Positions 55,217 through 64,000 of a stretch of DNA of 64,000 nt are shown piece after piece. The first letter of the stretch is position 1. Each line of letters starts with the position of its first letter. The translations under genes were made by a program, and so were the position numbers. This DNA comes from Chthoniobacteraceae bacterium. GTDB taxonomy: Bacteria > Verrucomicrobiota > Verrucomicrobiia > Chthoniobacterales > Chthoniobacteraceae. Under the pieces are notes generated by a model. That model was not told the DNA's origin and did not search any database. It saw only the letters and a program-made list of their open reading frames with translations. The DNA is taken from positions 140,925 through 204,924 of the forward strand of contig JAQGOL010000037.1 of NCBI GenBank assembly GCA_028293625.1. The letters are read 5' to 3'.

Positions 55217-56215
55217 ATGAACCGTGCCCGCCTCCAACTGCTGCTTTCGCAATTCACCAACAAACGCATCCTGGTGATCGGCGATCTGATCCTTGATGAA
55301 TTCATCTGGGGAAAAGTGTCGCGGATCTCCCCCGAGGCACCCGTCCCGGTCGTGGAGGTGGTGAGCGAATCCTACTTCCCGGGCGGCGCTGCCAACGTGG
55401 CACGAAATTTAAAGGAATTCGCGCGCGACGTGCGGGTAATGGGCGTTACCGGGCAATGCGGGCATGCGCGGCGGCTTACCGACCTGCTTGCCGGCGAAGG
55501 GATCGACATGACGGCGCTCCAATCGCATTCGTGCTATCAAACCATTGTTAAAACACGAATTATTGCCCGCCAGCAGCACGTGGTCCGGATTGATCGCGAA
55601 AAAAGAACCGAGCTGCGGCCCGAGCACGCGGCCGCCGCGCTTGAGCAGCTCGCGGCAATGCTGCCGGATCTCGATGCCGTTATTATTGAGGATTACGGAA
55701 AAGGGATGCTGCGCCAGGATTTTACCACGGCAGTATGCGAGCTCACCAACAGGGCCGGCAAAATTCTTGCCGTTGATCCAAATCCCAACAACCCGTTGGT
55801 TTGGCAACACGTCTCAATTATCAAGCCCAACCGGCTGGAGGCGTTTACGAGTGCGGGCCTTGCCATGAGTGAACCGGTGGAGCCGCCCACAGCCGATCCA
55901 CATCTCCTTGAAGCGGGCCGCATCCTCTCGGAGAAATGGGATGCCGATAATCTGCTTGTGACGCTTGGCGAACATGGAGTGCTTCTTTTTCGGCAGGATG
56001 CCTCCCCCTACCATGCGCCCACACGCGCCCGGGAGGTGTTCGATGTCAGTGGCGCGGGCGACACAGTCATCGCCCTTTTTACGCTGGCCCTAAGCGCTGG
56101 AGCCACGCCGCCCGAAGCCGCCGAAATCGCCAATCACGCCAGCGGCATTGTGGTAGGCAAACTTGGAACGGCGACCCTGACGCCCGCGGAATTGCTGGCA
56201 AGTTTCGTCGAATAA
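55217..56215 (+). CDS. RfaE1-type PfkB kinase (heptose-7-phosphate kinase domain)
   Basis: The 332-residue protein is a PfkB sugar kinase of the RfaE/HldE domain I type: RILVIGDLILDEFIWGKVSRISPEAPVPVVEV, then PGGAANVARNLKEF, then the catalytic DVSGAGDTVIALFTLAL with its GAGD motif. In LPS synthesis this domain phosphorylates heptose 7-phosphate at C1. The C-terminal nucleotidyltransferase domain of fused HldE is absent, so a separate enzyme must supply it. ADP-heptose synthesis is the most likely role; a related sugar kinase activity cannot be excluded. Confidence 0.9.
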   Translation: MNRARLQLLLSQFTNKRILVIGDLILDEFIWGKVSRISPEAPVPVVEVVSESYFPGGAANVARNLKEFARDVRVMGVTGQCGHARRLTDLLAGEGIDMTALQSHSCYQTIVKTRIIARQQHVVRIDREKRTELRPEHAAAALEQLAAMLPDLDAVIIEDYGKGMLRQDFTTAVCELTNRAGKILAVDPNPNNPLVWQHVSIIKPNRLEAFTSAGLAMSEPVEPPTADPHLLEAGRILSEKWDADNLLVTLGEHGVLLFRQDASPYHAPTRAREVFDVSGAGDTVIALFTLALSAGATPPEAAEIANHASGIVVGKLGTATLTPAELLASFVE

Positions 56216-56396
56216 AATCTGAGGCGTCGGTTCGGCGCGCACTGTTTCCAGCCCGGCTTTAGGAGCTGCTCAAAAGGGAGCGTTCTAAGAAAACTGCCAT
56301 GGTGTTCGTCATAATGAACACGCATGGTCGAATCAATGCCGCGCACGTCTGTAAAGATTCGCGCGCATCCAACCTCGGCCGTCCTTTCCCCACGCC

Positions 56397-59300
56397 ATGA
56401 AAACCCGGCTTCTCGTCTCGACTCTCCTTGCAATCTCTCTCTGCGCGCGCTTTGCCGCCGCGGACAACGAGATTGGTTTTATCGAAAAGTTTGCGCTCGC
56501 CCCTGATCGCGAGGCAGTGCTCACGCAGCTGATTCCCGGTAGCGAGGAGTTCTATTTCTTTCACGCGCTCCATTTCCAGAATACCGGCCAAAAGCAAAAG
56601 CTAAAGGCAACGATGGAGCAATGGGCCGTCCGGTTTCCCAAGTCCGCGCAACGCGCCATTCTTGAAAACCGCGAGGCGCTGCTCAACTACGACGCCGACC
56701 CGCAATCAACTCTCCAATTCCTTCGCACCCGCCTCAATCCGGAGTTCAATCATCAGCAGGAAGTACGCGACAAAAAGCCCGATTTGCCGACGACGCTCGA
56801 TGCGGCGAAAATCTCGACTGCTATTTTTCAACGCGACGCGACTCGGGACTCGGACGATTTAGCCAACTGCACCGAAGCCGCGCTGGAACGGTTCGTGCGC
56901 GAGCGTGTGGCGCTCACACCGCCCCAGCGCAGGGTAATCCTTGGGCGCCTGATCCGGCCTGATCTGCCCGGCCTCCTTGAGCTGATCGAAGCGGATCTTA
57001 AATCGAAAGAGAGCGGCGGATTTGGCCAATACCCGATTCATGGCGCGCTATTGCCGGAGCAACTCGATGCGCTTGGCCAGCGCATACCCAGCCTTTATGA
57101 CAGCCAGGCTTTTGTTTACACGCGGCTGCGCAAGCTTCTTCCCAGCGCGGATGCCGACATCGAATTTGATCCCGTTGAACGACGCGCCTGGCTGGAGCGA
57201 GTCTGGGCTTATTCAAAAAACCTCAGTCCTTCATTCAACAATCTGAAGGCGCATGTTCTTTACCTGCGACTGATCGACGACCGGGCCCGCGGCGAGTATA
57301 ACAAGGCGCTCTTTCTTGATTATTTGAAGCTGCCACGCCGGGCACCTTACATCAGACCCGAGTATGTTGATCAGGCAGGACGCGCTCCATTTGTTGTGGA
57401 TCTTAATGCCGATGTGAGTGCCGCTCTCCCGGGCACGGTCCCAATCGGCAATGATGAGTGGCTGGTCCGCGAGTTTTTGCTCGAAATTTTAAAAGACGAA
57501 CCCGCTTGGGAGCCTTATGCGGTCTATTTGAGGGAGAACTTTATCAAGGCTCTCTTCGCGGAGGCGAAAATCATCAATGGCATCGATGCGCCGGAGAAAT
57601 GGGCTTCCTTGCTTTCGCCGGCCGCGTTCCAAGCCCTCAAAGAACGGGTCGACATTGATTTTATCCCGGCCAACCCACGTTTCATTGCGCCTGCGGCGGA
57701 AGTCGTTCTTCAAGCTGCCATCAAGAATGCGCCAAAGCTGATAGTTAAAATCTATGAAATCAACACGCTTAGCTATTTCCTGAGCCATCATGAGCAGCTC
57801 AATACTGATCTCCAGCTTGATGGGCTCGTAGCCAATGTGGAGAAAATTGAGCAATACGAAGATTCACCGGTGCGGCGCATTACGCGCACTTTTAAATTTC
57901 CTGAACTCACGGGTCGCCGCGGTGCATGGATCATCGAGTTTATCGGCGGCGGAAAATCAAGCCGTACGCTGGTTCGCAAAGGAGAGTGGCAGCTGCTGCA
58001 ACAAACCGGGCCGGCGGGCGAGATGCTCACCATCATCGATGAATCCCATAAACCGGTTCCCAACGCGGCGGCTTGGTTTGAAGGACGCAAATTGGTGCCG
58101 GACGAAAAAAGCGGCCGGATCATCGTGCCGTTTGGAGGCAGCGGCGGCTCTAAACCGATCATTTTAGCGGATGCAACCGGTGACTTTGCAAGTTTGACCA
58201 ATTTTGAACATCACACGGAAGAATACCGGCTCGACGCGCACTTTCACATTGAGCGCGAGCAATTGCTGGCCGGACGGGAGGCAACTGTGGCGATCCGCAC
58301 GGCGCTGCTTTTGGGCGACACGCAGGTCGCGGCAAGCCTTTTACTTGAGCCCAAACTGACCATCACCTCCACGACATTGGACGGCGTGGTTACCACACGC
58401 GAAGTGGGGAATTTGTCATTCGATCCGGCCAAGGTCTCCACCCACACTTTCCGCGTCCCAGAGCGGCTGGCAAACCTGACCATCTCTCTTAACGCGAAGG
58501 TTGAGAACCTCAGCGCTGGCGGAGAAAAAAAAGAGATCTCCGCGTCGAGGACGTGGGACGTGAATGGAATCGATAAAACGGCGCTGACTGGCGACGGCCA
58601 TTTTTCAAGAATTGGAGCGGATTATATTTTCGATTTGTTGGGCAAAAACGGCGAGCCGCTGTCCGATCAACAGGTTGTTTTCGAGTTTCACCATCGCGAG
58701 TTTGAAAATGCGGTCTCCGTGGCCTTGCGAAGCGGGGAGAACGGACGCATCGACCTCGGCCCGCTTTTTGAAATTCGCACAGTCTCCGCTTCGCTGCCAA
58801 ACGGCAGAAAACAGTCCATGAATATCCGGCTTGATGGGGCAAGCGGGCCAAACGTGATTCATGCAAAAGCGGGAACGGTGATTGAAGTGCCGTGGTCGGG
58901 CGACGGCACGCCGCTAAAGCCTGAAATGGCTTCATTGCTTGAAGAACGAGGAGGTACGTTCGTCGCGGATCGCTTTGGAACGCTCTCAATCGCCGGCGGG
59001 TTTTTGCAATTAAAAGAACTGCCGCCGGGCGACTACTCGCTGCGCGTCCAGCCCGGCAACCAGCGCTTTGAAATCCGGGTTACTGCGGGTGTTCCCATCC
59101 TGAATTGGTTGATTTCTGAAACGCGTCATCTGGAAATCCGCAGCCTCGCCCCACTCCAGATCGAAACGATCCGCGAGGATGCTGACGCTTATTTTGTGCA
59201 GCTTCGCAATGTGAATCCCCTGACCCGGGTGCACGTCAGCGGAAGCCGGTTTTATCCGCAAAAGGAGTGGCAACTTGACCTCGACGGATTCCCTGCCGCG

Positions 59301-62300
59301 GAACCGGTGGTGCTTACGCCGGCCCGGCGTCCCAATTTGTTCGTGGCAGGCCGCAGCATCGGCGACGAATATCGTTACATTTTGGAGCGCCGTTATGCGA
59401 AGCTCTTCCCCGGTAACATGTTAGCTCGGCCAGGTCTGCTGCTCAATCCTTGGGAGGTTCGTTCGACGGATTTGGCCGCGCAATCGATGGAAGCGGGTCA
59501 GAATGCCCAGGCATCCAAAGGCGACCGCGAATCATTGAGACGCGCAGCGCCCGTAGCGCCAGCTCCGGTCTCCGCAATCCTAAGCCCCGCGCCGGGCGGC
59601 AAGATCAGTTCAAATCTCGATTTTTTGGCCACTGCCGGGCCGGCCGTCTACAACCTGATCCCGGACGAAAAAGGAGTGGTGAAAATTGAACGCAAATGGC
59701 TTGGGGACCGGCAGCAGATCCAGATTTATGCAGAGGATTTGACCAGTTCGGTTTATCGCTTCATTGCGTTGACCCAAACGAACGCCCGCTTTCAGGATCT
59801 GCGGCTAAGTCGGAACCTGGACCCGGCAAAGAATCTCAGCGAACGCAAACAGGTCACTCTTCTTGCACCCGGAGAGTCGTTGAAAATCGCAGACCTTCTC
59901 ACCGCCGAGTTGGAAACGTACGATTCACTGGCCGGCATTTACGCGCTTTTCACCACTCTCAGCCATGACAGCAACCTGGCCGCATTTGCGTGGGTGCTTC
60001 AATGGCCAAAACTCAAGGAGGAAGAAAAACGCGCCAAATACTCCGAGTTTGCCTGTCATGAGCTCAACTTTTTCCTCGCACGGAAGGATCCCGATTTTTT
60101 CAAGACCGTCATCCAGCCTTCGCTTCGCAATAAAAAAGAAAAGACATTCATGGACGAATGGCTTCTTGGAAATGATCTGCAGCGATTTTTGAAACCTTGG
60201 GCGTTTGCGCGGCTTAACATGGCCGAACGCGCGCTTCTTTCTCAGAGAATCCCCGGTGAAGGCCCGGCCACCGCGCGGCACCTTCAGGAGCTCTATGATT
60301 TGTTGCCTCCCGATCCGGATCTCCAAGAGCGGCTCTTTGGTACCGCGCTCCTTGGACGCTCCACCCACGGGGGTCTATCCGGAGGATTTGGCGAAGCCAA
60401 GGCCGACGCGATCCAAAGGGCCGGCGCGGAAAAAAACGCACCTGCTTCGATGGCTCTGGGTACTGCCGTCATGGCTGCAACGGCCGCTCCGGGAAAGCGT
60501 ATGAAGTTGATGGAGAAGGCCGAGTCGTCATTGGGTCTGGAATCCGATCCCAAGCCCGCGGAGAAAGCCGGCGAAAGCCGGGGCCGTGGGTATGCCATTT
60601 TTGATAGTTTATCCGCGGAAGACGGCGTCCGGCTCCGCGCTGAAGTGCGCCAGTTCTATCGCAAACTCGGACCGACCAAAGAGTGGGCTGAGAATAACTA
60701 TTACCGGCTCCCGATCTCCCGGCAGGATGCCAAACTCATTTCAATCAACGCGTTCTGGCGCGATTACGCCGCGTGGGATGGAAAAACTGCCTTTCTCTCA
60801 AAGCACATGCCTGAAGCGAGTCGCAATTTCTCGGAAATGATGCTCGCCCTGGCGGTGCTCGATTTGCCATTCGAATCGCCTAAACACACGACGAAATCGG
60901 AACAAAAAGAGTTCACAATCACCGCAGCCGGGCCGCTCATCATTTTCCATAAAGAAATCGAGCCCGTCGGCGAAGCGCCGCAAGGTAGCGAGCTCCTGGT
61001 AAGTGAAAACTTCTTCCGCCACGATGACCGGGAGCAGATGGAAGGCAACGAGAGTTTCGCCAAGTACGTCAGCGATGAGTTTCTCCCGGGCGTGGTTTAC
61101 GGGGCAAACGTCGTGGTCACCAATCCGACTTCCTCGCCTCAGAAACTCGAACTGCTGAATCAGATTCCAAAAGGCGCTTTGCCACTCCTCGGCAGCAAAG
61201 CGACAAATAGCCCGGCCGTGCGGCTTGAGCCGTATACGACACGGCGATTCGAATACTTCTTCTACTTTCCTGCCCCGGCGGCCGAGCCATTTGCACATTA
61301 TCCGGTACATGTTGCACGCAAGGAACTCAATGTGGGCGCAGCTAAACCATTTAACTTCAAAGTAGTTAAACAGCTTTCCAAAGTGGATGCCGCCTCATGG
61401 GATTACATTTCCCAATATGGGAGCGATGATGAAGCGTTTGCTTTTCTTACCAAGGCAAACCTCCAACGGATCCCGCTTGAACGCATTGCGTGGCGTGCGC
61501 GGACCAGCGTCGAGTTTTGGCGCAAACTGATCGCGTTTTTGGCAGGGCATCATGTCTACAATGACGTGCTCTACTCGTACGCGGTGGTCCATAACGAGCC
61601 GGCGGCTTTGGGGGAATGGCTCATGCATCGCGACGAATTCATCGCTCAATGCGGGCCCTGGTTTACCTCAAAACTCATCACGATTGATCCCATTGAACGC
61701 CGCGCTTACCAGCAACTCGAATACACTCCGCTGGTTAATCAACGCGCCCATCGGCTCGGGGCTGAAAACCGCATCCCGAATCCGGTTTTGCGTGGCCAAT
61801 ATCAGGAGTTGCTCCGAATCCTTACGCACAAACCGGCGCTCGATCCGATCGACGAAATGAGCGTTACCTATTATCTTTTTCTGCAGGATCGTGTGGAAGA
61901 AGCGCTCGTCCGGTTCGAAACAATTAAACCTGAGTTACTCCCGACGCGGATACAGTATGATTATTTCCGCTGTTATGCCGCTTTCTATCGGGAAAAACCG
62001 GAAGAAGCCCGATCGATTGCGTCGTCATATCAACAGTATCCTGTCGATCGCTGGCGCAAGCTTTTCAGCGATGTTATCATCCAAATAAATGAGGTCGAAG
62101 GTGCCGCCACCCAGCCCGTACAGCCCGCCACACCGGATCGCGACGCCAGACAAGCTGAACTGACGGGAGGCGAACCTTCATTCGATTTCAAGGTCGACAA
62201 CCGCACGATCGCATTGAATTGGCGAAACCTGCGCGAAGTCACCGTCAACTATTACAGGATGGACCCGGAATTCCTCTTTAGCAGCAACCCTTTTGTCGCC

Positions 62301-62828
62301 CAGGATCCAGGCCGTTTCTCGATCATCAAACCGGGACGCTCAATGCGGCTGGTCTTGCCCGAAGGAAAGGAGATGCTTGAAATTCCGTTGCCCGAAGACT
62401 TCGCTCGCGCCAACGTGCTCGTGGAAATCTTCGGAGCCGGCCAGCGAAAGACAGAAGCTTATCATGCAAATACATTGCGTCTTATTTTGATGGAAAACTG
62501 CGGTCGGCTTGAACTGCGCGATCAGGCAGCTAACAAACCTGTTTCGAAGGCTTACGTTAAAGTATACGCCCGGCTCAGAAATGGTCAGACCCGCTTTTTT
62601 AAAGACGGTTACAGCGACCTGCGCGGGCGCTTCGATTACTCGAGTCTCAACTCCTCCGAACATGAAGCGCCGCCCGTCCCAATGGCTCGCAACATTGCGC
62701 CCGGCGCCCCGGTTGATACTCAGATGCTAAGGCCCGAAGAACTCGGGCAAGTCGAGAAACTTGCCATCCTTGTCGTTAGCGAGAAAAACGGAACGTTAAC
62801 GCGCGAGGTTAATCCACCTGGCGAATAA
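56397..62828 (+). CDS. Giant exported protein of unknown function (2143 aa)
   Basis: I do not recognise a family for the whole protein. A signal peptide (MKTRLLVSTLLAISLCARFAAA) suggests export. Residues 25-480 are mostly helical. Residues 500-1000 are beta-rich with recurring sandwich-like patterns (e.g. PVPNAAAWFEGRKLVPDEKSGRIIVPFGG; PLSDQQVVFEFHHREF), somewhat like MG domains of alpha-2-macroglobulins. Residues 1180-1480 are helical with an Ala/Gly/Lys-rich linker (about 1345-1400). About 1690-1900 looks like helical repeats. Around 2065-2100 a carboxypeptidase-regulatory-like module occurs (PVSKAYVKVYARLRNGQTRFFKDGYSDLRGRFDYSS). No thioester CxEQ, protease triad or transmembrane anchor was found. 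It stands alone after the RfaE1-type gene. Confidence 0.8.
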   Translation: MKTRLLVSTLLAISLCARFAAADNEIGFIEKFALAPDREAVLTQLIPGSEEFYFFHALHFQNTGQKQKLKATMEQWAVRFPKSAQRAILENREALLNYDADPQSTLQFLRTRLNPEFNHQQEVRDKKPDLPTTLDAAKISTAIFQRDATRDSDDLANCTEAALERFVRERVALTPPQRRVILGRLIRPDLPGLLELIEADLKSKESGGFGQYPIHGALLPEQLDALGQRIPSLYDSQAFVYTRLRKLLPSADADIEFDPVERRAWLERVWAYSKNLSPSFNNLKAHVLYLRLIDDRARGEYNKALFLDYLKLPRRAPYIRPEYVDQAGRAPFVVDLNADVSAALPGTVPIGNDEWLVREFLLEILKDEPAWEPYAVYLRENFIKALFAEAKIINGIDAPEKWASLLSPAAFQALKERVDIDFIPANPRFIAPAAEVVLQAAIKNAPKLIVKIYEINTLSYFLSHHEQLNTDLQLDGLVANVEKIEQYEDSPVRRITRTFKFPELTGRRGAWIIEFIGGGKSSRTLVRKGEWQLLQQTGPAGEMLTIIDESHKPVPNAAAWFEGRKLVPDEKSGRIIVPFGGSGGSKPIILADATGDFASLTNFEHHTEEYRLDAHFHIEREQLLAGREATVAIRTALLLGDTQVAASLLLEPKLTITSTTLDGVVTTREVGNLSFDPAKVSTHTFRVPERLANLTISLNAKVENLSAGGEKKEISASRTWDVNGIDKTALTGDGHFSRIGADYIFDLLGKNGEPLSDQQVVFEFHHREFENAVSVALRSGENGRIDLGPLFEIRTVSASLPNGRKQSMNIRLDGASGPNVIHAKAGTVIEVPWSGDGTPLKPEMASLLEERGGTFVADRFGTLSIAGGFLQLKELPPGDYSLRVQPGNQRFEIRVTAGVPILNWLISETRHLEIRSLAPLQIETIREDADAYFVQLRNVNPLTRVHVSGSRFYPQKEWQLDLDGFPAAEPVVLTPARRPNLFVAGRSIGDEYRYILERRYAKLFPGNMLARPGLLLNPWEVRSTDLAAQSMEAGQNAQASKGDRESLRRAAPVAPAPVSAILSPAPGGKISSNLDFLATAGPAVYNLIPDEKGVVKIERKWLGDRQQIQIYAEDLTSSVYRFIALTQTNARFQDLRLSRNLDPAKNLSERKQVTLLAPGESLKIADLLTAELETYDSLAGIYALFTTLSHDSNLAAFAWVLQWPKLKEEEKRAKYSEFACHELNFFLARKDPDFFKTVIQPSLRNKKEKTFMDEWLLGNDLQRFLKPWAFARLNMAERALLSQRIPGEGPATARHLQELYDLLPPDPDLQERLFGTALLGRSTHGGLSGGFGEAKADAIQRAGAEKNAPASMALGTAVMAATAAPGKRMKLMEKAESSLGLESDPKPAEKAGESRGRGYAIFDSLSAEDGVRLRAEVRQFYRKLGPTKEWAENNYYRLPISRQDAKLISINAFWRDYAAWDGKTAFLSKHMPEASRNFSEMMLALAVLDLPFESPKHTTKSEQKEFTITAAGPLIIFHKEIEPVGEAPQGSELLVSENFFRHDDREQMEGNESFAKYVSDEFLPGVVYGANVVVTNPTSSPQKLELLNQIPKGALPLLGSKATNSPAVRLEPYTTRRFEYFFYFPAPAAEPFAHYPVHVARKELNVGAAKPFNFKVVKQLSKVDAASWDYISQYGSDDEAFAFLTKANLQRIPLERIAWRARTSVEFWRKLIAFLAGHHVYNDVLYSYAVVHNEPAALGEWLMHRDEFIAQCGPWFTSKLITIDPIERRAYQQLEYTPLVNQRAHRLGAENRIPNPVLRGQYQELLRILTHKPALDPIDEMSVTYYLFLQDRVEEALVRFETIKPELLPTRIQYDYFRCYAAFYREKPEEARSIASSYQQYPVDRWRKLFSDVIIQINEVEGAATQPVQPATPDRDARQAELTGGEPSFDFKVDNRTIALNWRNLREVTVNYYRMDPEFLFSSNPFVAQDPGRFSIIKPGRSMRLVLPEGKEMLEIPLPEDFARANVLVEIFGAGQRKTEAYHANTLRLILMENCGRLELRDQAANKPVSKAYVKVYARLRNGQTRFFKDGYSDLRGRFDYSSLNSSEHEAPPVPMARNIAPGAPVDTQMLRPEELGQVEKLAILVVSEKNGTLTREVNPPGE

Positions 62829-63020
62829 TCACCTTAGCGTTCCGGAAACGGTGTGGGCACGCTGCTGCAAGCCCACCATCAAGGTCGTTGTAGACGGCGC
62901 TCGGAGCGGAGATCGAAATAGCGGGATGACCATCGTTGCCCAACGGAAGCCCACCTCTGCGCCTCAAATATTCCGCTCTGTGGGAGCATTCCCTGTGTCG
63001 AACACGATTCCTATAAAGTT

Positions 63021-63479
63021 ATGAATAATCCAGCCGACAACCTCAATGAAACCCAATCTGACGTGGGCGAGCAGAGCAGTCACACAATGGAAAATCTCCA
63101 ACAACGTGCCAAACAAACCTGGGAAACTGTCCAGGATCAGACGGGCCGGACCATGCAGGAGGGTGCCACCTATGTGCGCGAAAATCCTGTGCCTGTACTG
63201 ATCGGAGCTCTTTTCCTCGGATTGACGCTTGGTCTGCTGAGCGGACATCGTGAGCCGACCTTCCGGGAAAGATACATCGACGAGCCGCTGCACGAATCGC
63301 ACGGAATCCTGCTCGGTGCACTCGTTGCACTTGGAGCCCTTTTTAGAAACTTCTTTAAATCTGCCTCCTCAAACGCTGAGACACTGGCACACCGATTCAG
63401 CGATGTGGACCTTAAAGGTTCAGCCGAATCGCTGGGGAAAGCTGCTAAGAGCGCTGGTAAAAAAGCGGGCTGGATGTAA
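63021..63479 (+). CDS. DUF883-like (ElaB/YqjD-type) membrane protein
   Basis: The 152-residue product has a hydrophilic helical N-terminus (ENLQQRAKQTWETVQDQTGRTMQEGATYVRENPVPVLIGALFLGLTLGLLSG). This is the pattern of ElaB/YqjD/DUF883 proteins: an amphipathic helix, the xVRENPxxxLIGA motif, then a membrane helix. A second hydrophobic segment (HGILLGALVALGALFRNFF) and a Lys/Ala-rich C-terminal helix extend beyond the classic family. E. coli relatives tether stationary-phase ribosomes to the membrane; whether that holds here is unknown. Confidence 0.78.
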   Translation: MNNPADNLNETQSDVGEQSSHTMENLQQRAKQTWETVQDQTGRTMQEGATYVRENPVPVLIGALFLGLTLGLLSGHREPTFRERYIDEPLHESHGILLGALVALGALFRNFFKSASSNAETLAHRFSDVDLKGSAESLGKAAKSAGKKAGWM

Positions 63480-63690
63480 CAACCCTTGCATCCAATGCGT
63501 GGCTTTTCCGAAGTTTAAAGACCTCAACCTCACCATGACTGCCTGAAGCGGTGCGGAATATCCAGCTGGGTCACTTCGAGGTCAGGAAATAAACTCGGCT
63601 CACGGTGCGAATATCAGGCGCATCGTGGGAAACAAGCAGGCATGTTTTTGCCGCTTTGGCTCTTATCACGACGGAACTCAGATCCCGCTT

Positions 63691-63804
63691 ATGGGAAAAG
63701 TGATGAGAATTCTCGGTACCGCCATTTTTTTCGGACCATTCGGAGCCGCCGCAGGCATGGGTATTGGCTTGCTGGTTGGGGCAATCTGGCAAAAAAAAGA
63801 GTAA
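63691..63804 (+). CDS. Possible 37-aa hydrophobic small protein
   Basis: A short frame begins MGKVMRILGTAIFFGPFGAA and continues with a Gly-rich hydrophobic stretch ending VGAIWQKKE, so it could be a single-pass membrane peptide. The frame stays open upstream, with a GTG at 63625 that would add a Cys-containing stretch (QACFCRFGSYHDG). No ribosome-binding site is obvious. It may be a genuine small gene or chance. Confidence 0.3.
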   Translation: MGKVMRILGTAIFFGPFGAAAGMGIGLLVGAIWQKKE

Positions 63805-63878
63805 CTTTCCTCGGTTTCTGAGGCGAACCGGGGTTTCAGCCGGCTTTCAGGAAAGCCTCTGATGCGGACCGTGGGTAC

Positions 63879-63919
63879 AAAAAAAAGGCCCCGCACCATG
63901 TTTTCACATGATGCGGGGC
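63879..63919 (-). terminator. Intrinsic terminator of the rRNA operon
   Basis: On the minus strand, CCCCGCATCATGT pairs with ACATGGTGCGGGG (one mismatch) around a GAAA-type loop, followed by CC and a run of eight T. It begins a few bases after the 5S rRNA 3' end and should terminate the whole rRNA transcript. Confidence 0.92.
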
Positions 63920-63925
63920 GTAAAA

Positions 63926-64000
63926 CTGGCGACGTCCTACTTTCGCACAACCTATAGAAGCACTATCATCGGGGCTGCAGCGTTTCACTTCCGTGTTCGG
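63926..64000 (-). rRNA. rrf: 5S ribosomal RNA (3' part, partial)
   Basis: Read on the minus strand, the last 75 bases of the window match the conserved 5S core: CCGAACACGGAAGTGAAACG, then GCCGATGATAGT-like sequence (here CCCCGATGATAGTGC), and end with GAAAGTAGGACGTCGCCAG. The 5' part lies beyond the window edge. The 23S and 16S genes should follow further out on that side, as 5S is normally the last rRNA gene. Confidence 0.93.

Noticed and set aside
56397..62828. Alpha-2-macroglobulin
   Set aside because: Beta-sandwich blocks look faintly similar, but no CxEQ thioester motif, bait region or companion penicillin-binding protein gene was found.

Overview
The window is a contiguous chromosomal segment with about 45 protein genes, one tRNA and the 3' end of an rRNA operon. 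No phage, insertion sequence or CRISPR array was seen. The gene content points to the PVC superphylum, most likely Verrucomicrobiota of the Spartobacteria/Chthoniobacterales type. The indicators are a PSD1/PSCyt1 cytochrome protein paired with a Tat-exported DUF1501 protein, a HEAT-repeat protein with a C-terminal CxxCH haem site, a PmoA/DUF6807-like secreted protein, and a pectate lyase carrying thrombospondin-type-3 calcium repeats. The taxon is an inference from content; no marker gene was aligned.

Layout. 1-5836: translation and cofactor cluster on the plus strand (nusA end, infB, rbfA, nrnA-like, truB, ribF). 5843-8138: gltX-aroE on the minus strand. 8259-10142: DUF1294 membrane protein and an MFS transporter. 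10241-17024: signalling block with a MASE1 kinase, then a tightly packed set of an IsdG/ABM-like small protein, a cobalamin-binding CarH-like sensor, a histidine kinase and a receiver-PAS-kinase. 17074-20952: pncB with an operator-like promoter, an orphan protein, dinB and a DUF4142 protein. 20955-25476: the DUF1501/PSD1 pair. 25863-30884: an acyltransferase, a small Cys-containing protein and a large hybrid kinase. 31290-31362: tRNA-Phe. 31557-38826: PagL-like enzyme, MFS transporter, large HEAT/haem protein and PmoA-like protein. 38827-39941: gene-poor gap. 39942-46463: tandem pectate-lyase-like protein, GDPD, GH13 glycosidase and a small lipoprotein. 46479-54111: phosphate regulon read on the minus strand as porin-pstS-pstC-pstA-pstB-phoU-DUF47, behind a Pho-box-like promoter. 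54201-56215: a conserved protein faintly resembling deoxyhypusine synthase, and an RfaE1-type heptose kinase. 56397-62828: a 2143-residue exported protein of unknown function. 63021 to the end: DUF883-like protein, a doubtful small ORF, then terminator and 5S rRNA on the minus strand.

The strongest candidate for a new system is 12908-17024. There, a cobalamin sensor domain keeps the CarH W-x9-EH and DxHxxG signatures but has no DNA-binding domain. It is translationally coupled to two kinases and preceded by a haem-monooxygenase-like protein, which suggests a tetrapyrrole- or light-responsive phosphorelay. Other points of interest are the near-leaderless pncB promoter with a palindromic operator, the enlarged PstC, the giant orphan protein, the tandem lyase, and the scarcity of Shine-Dalgarno motifs at well-identified starts.
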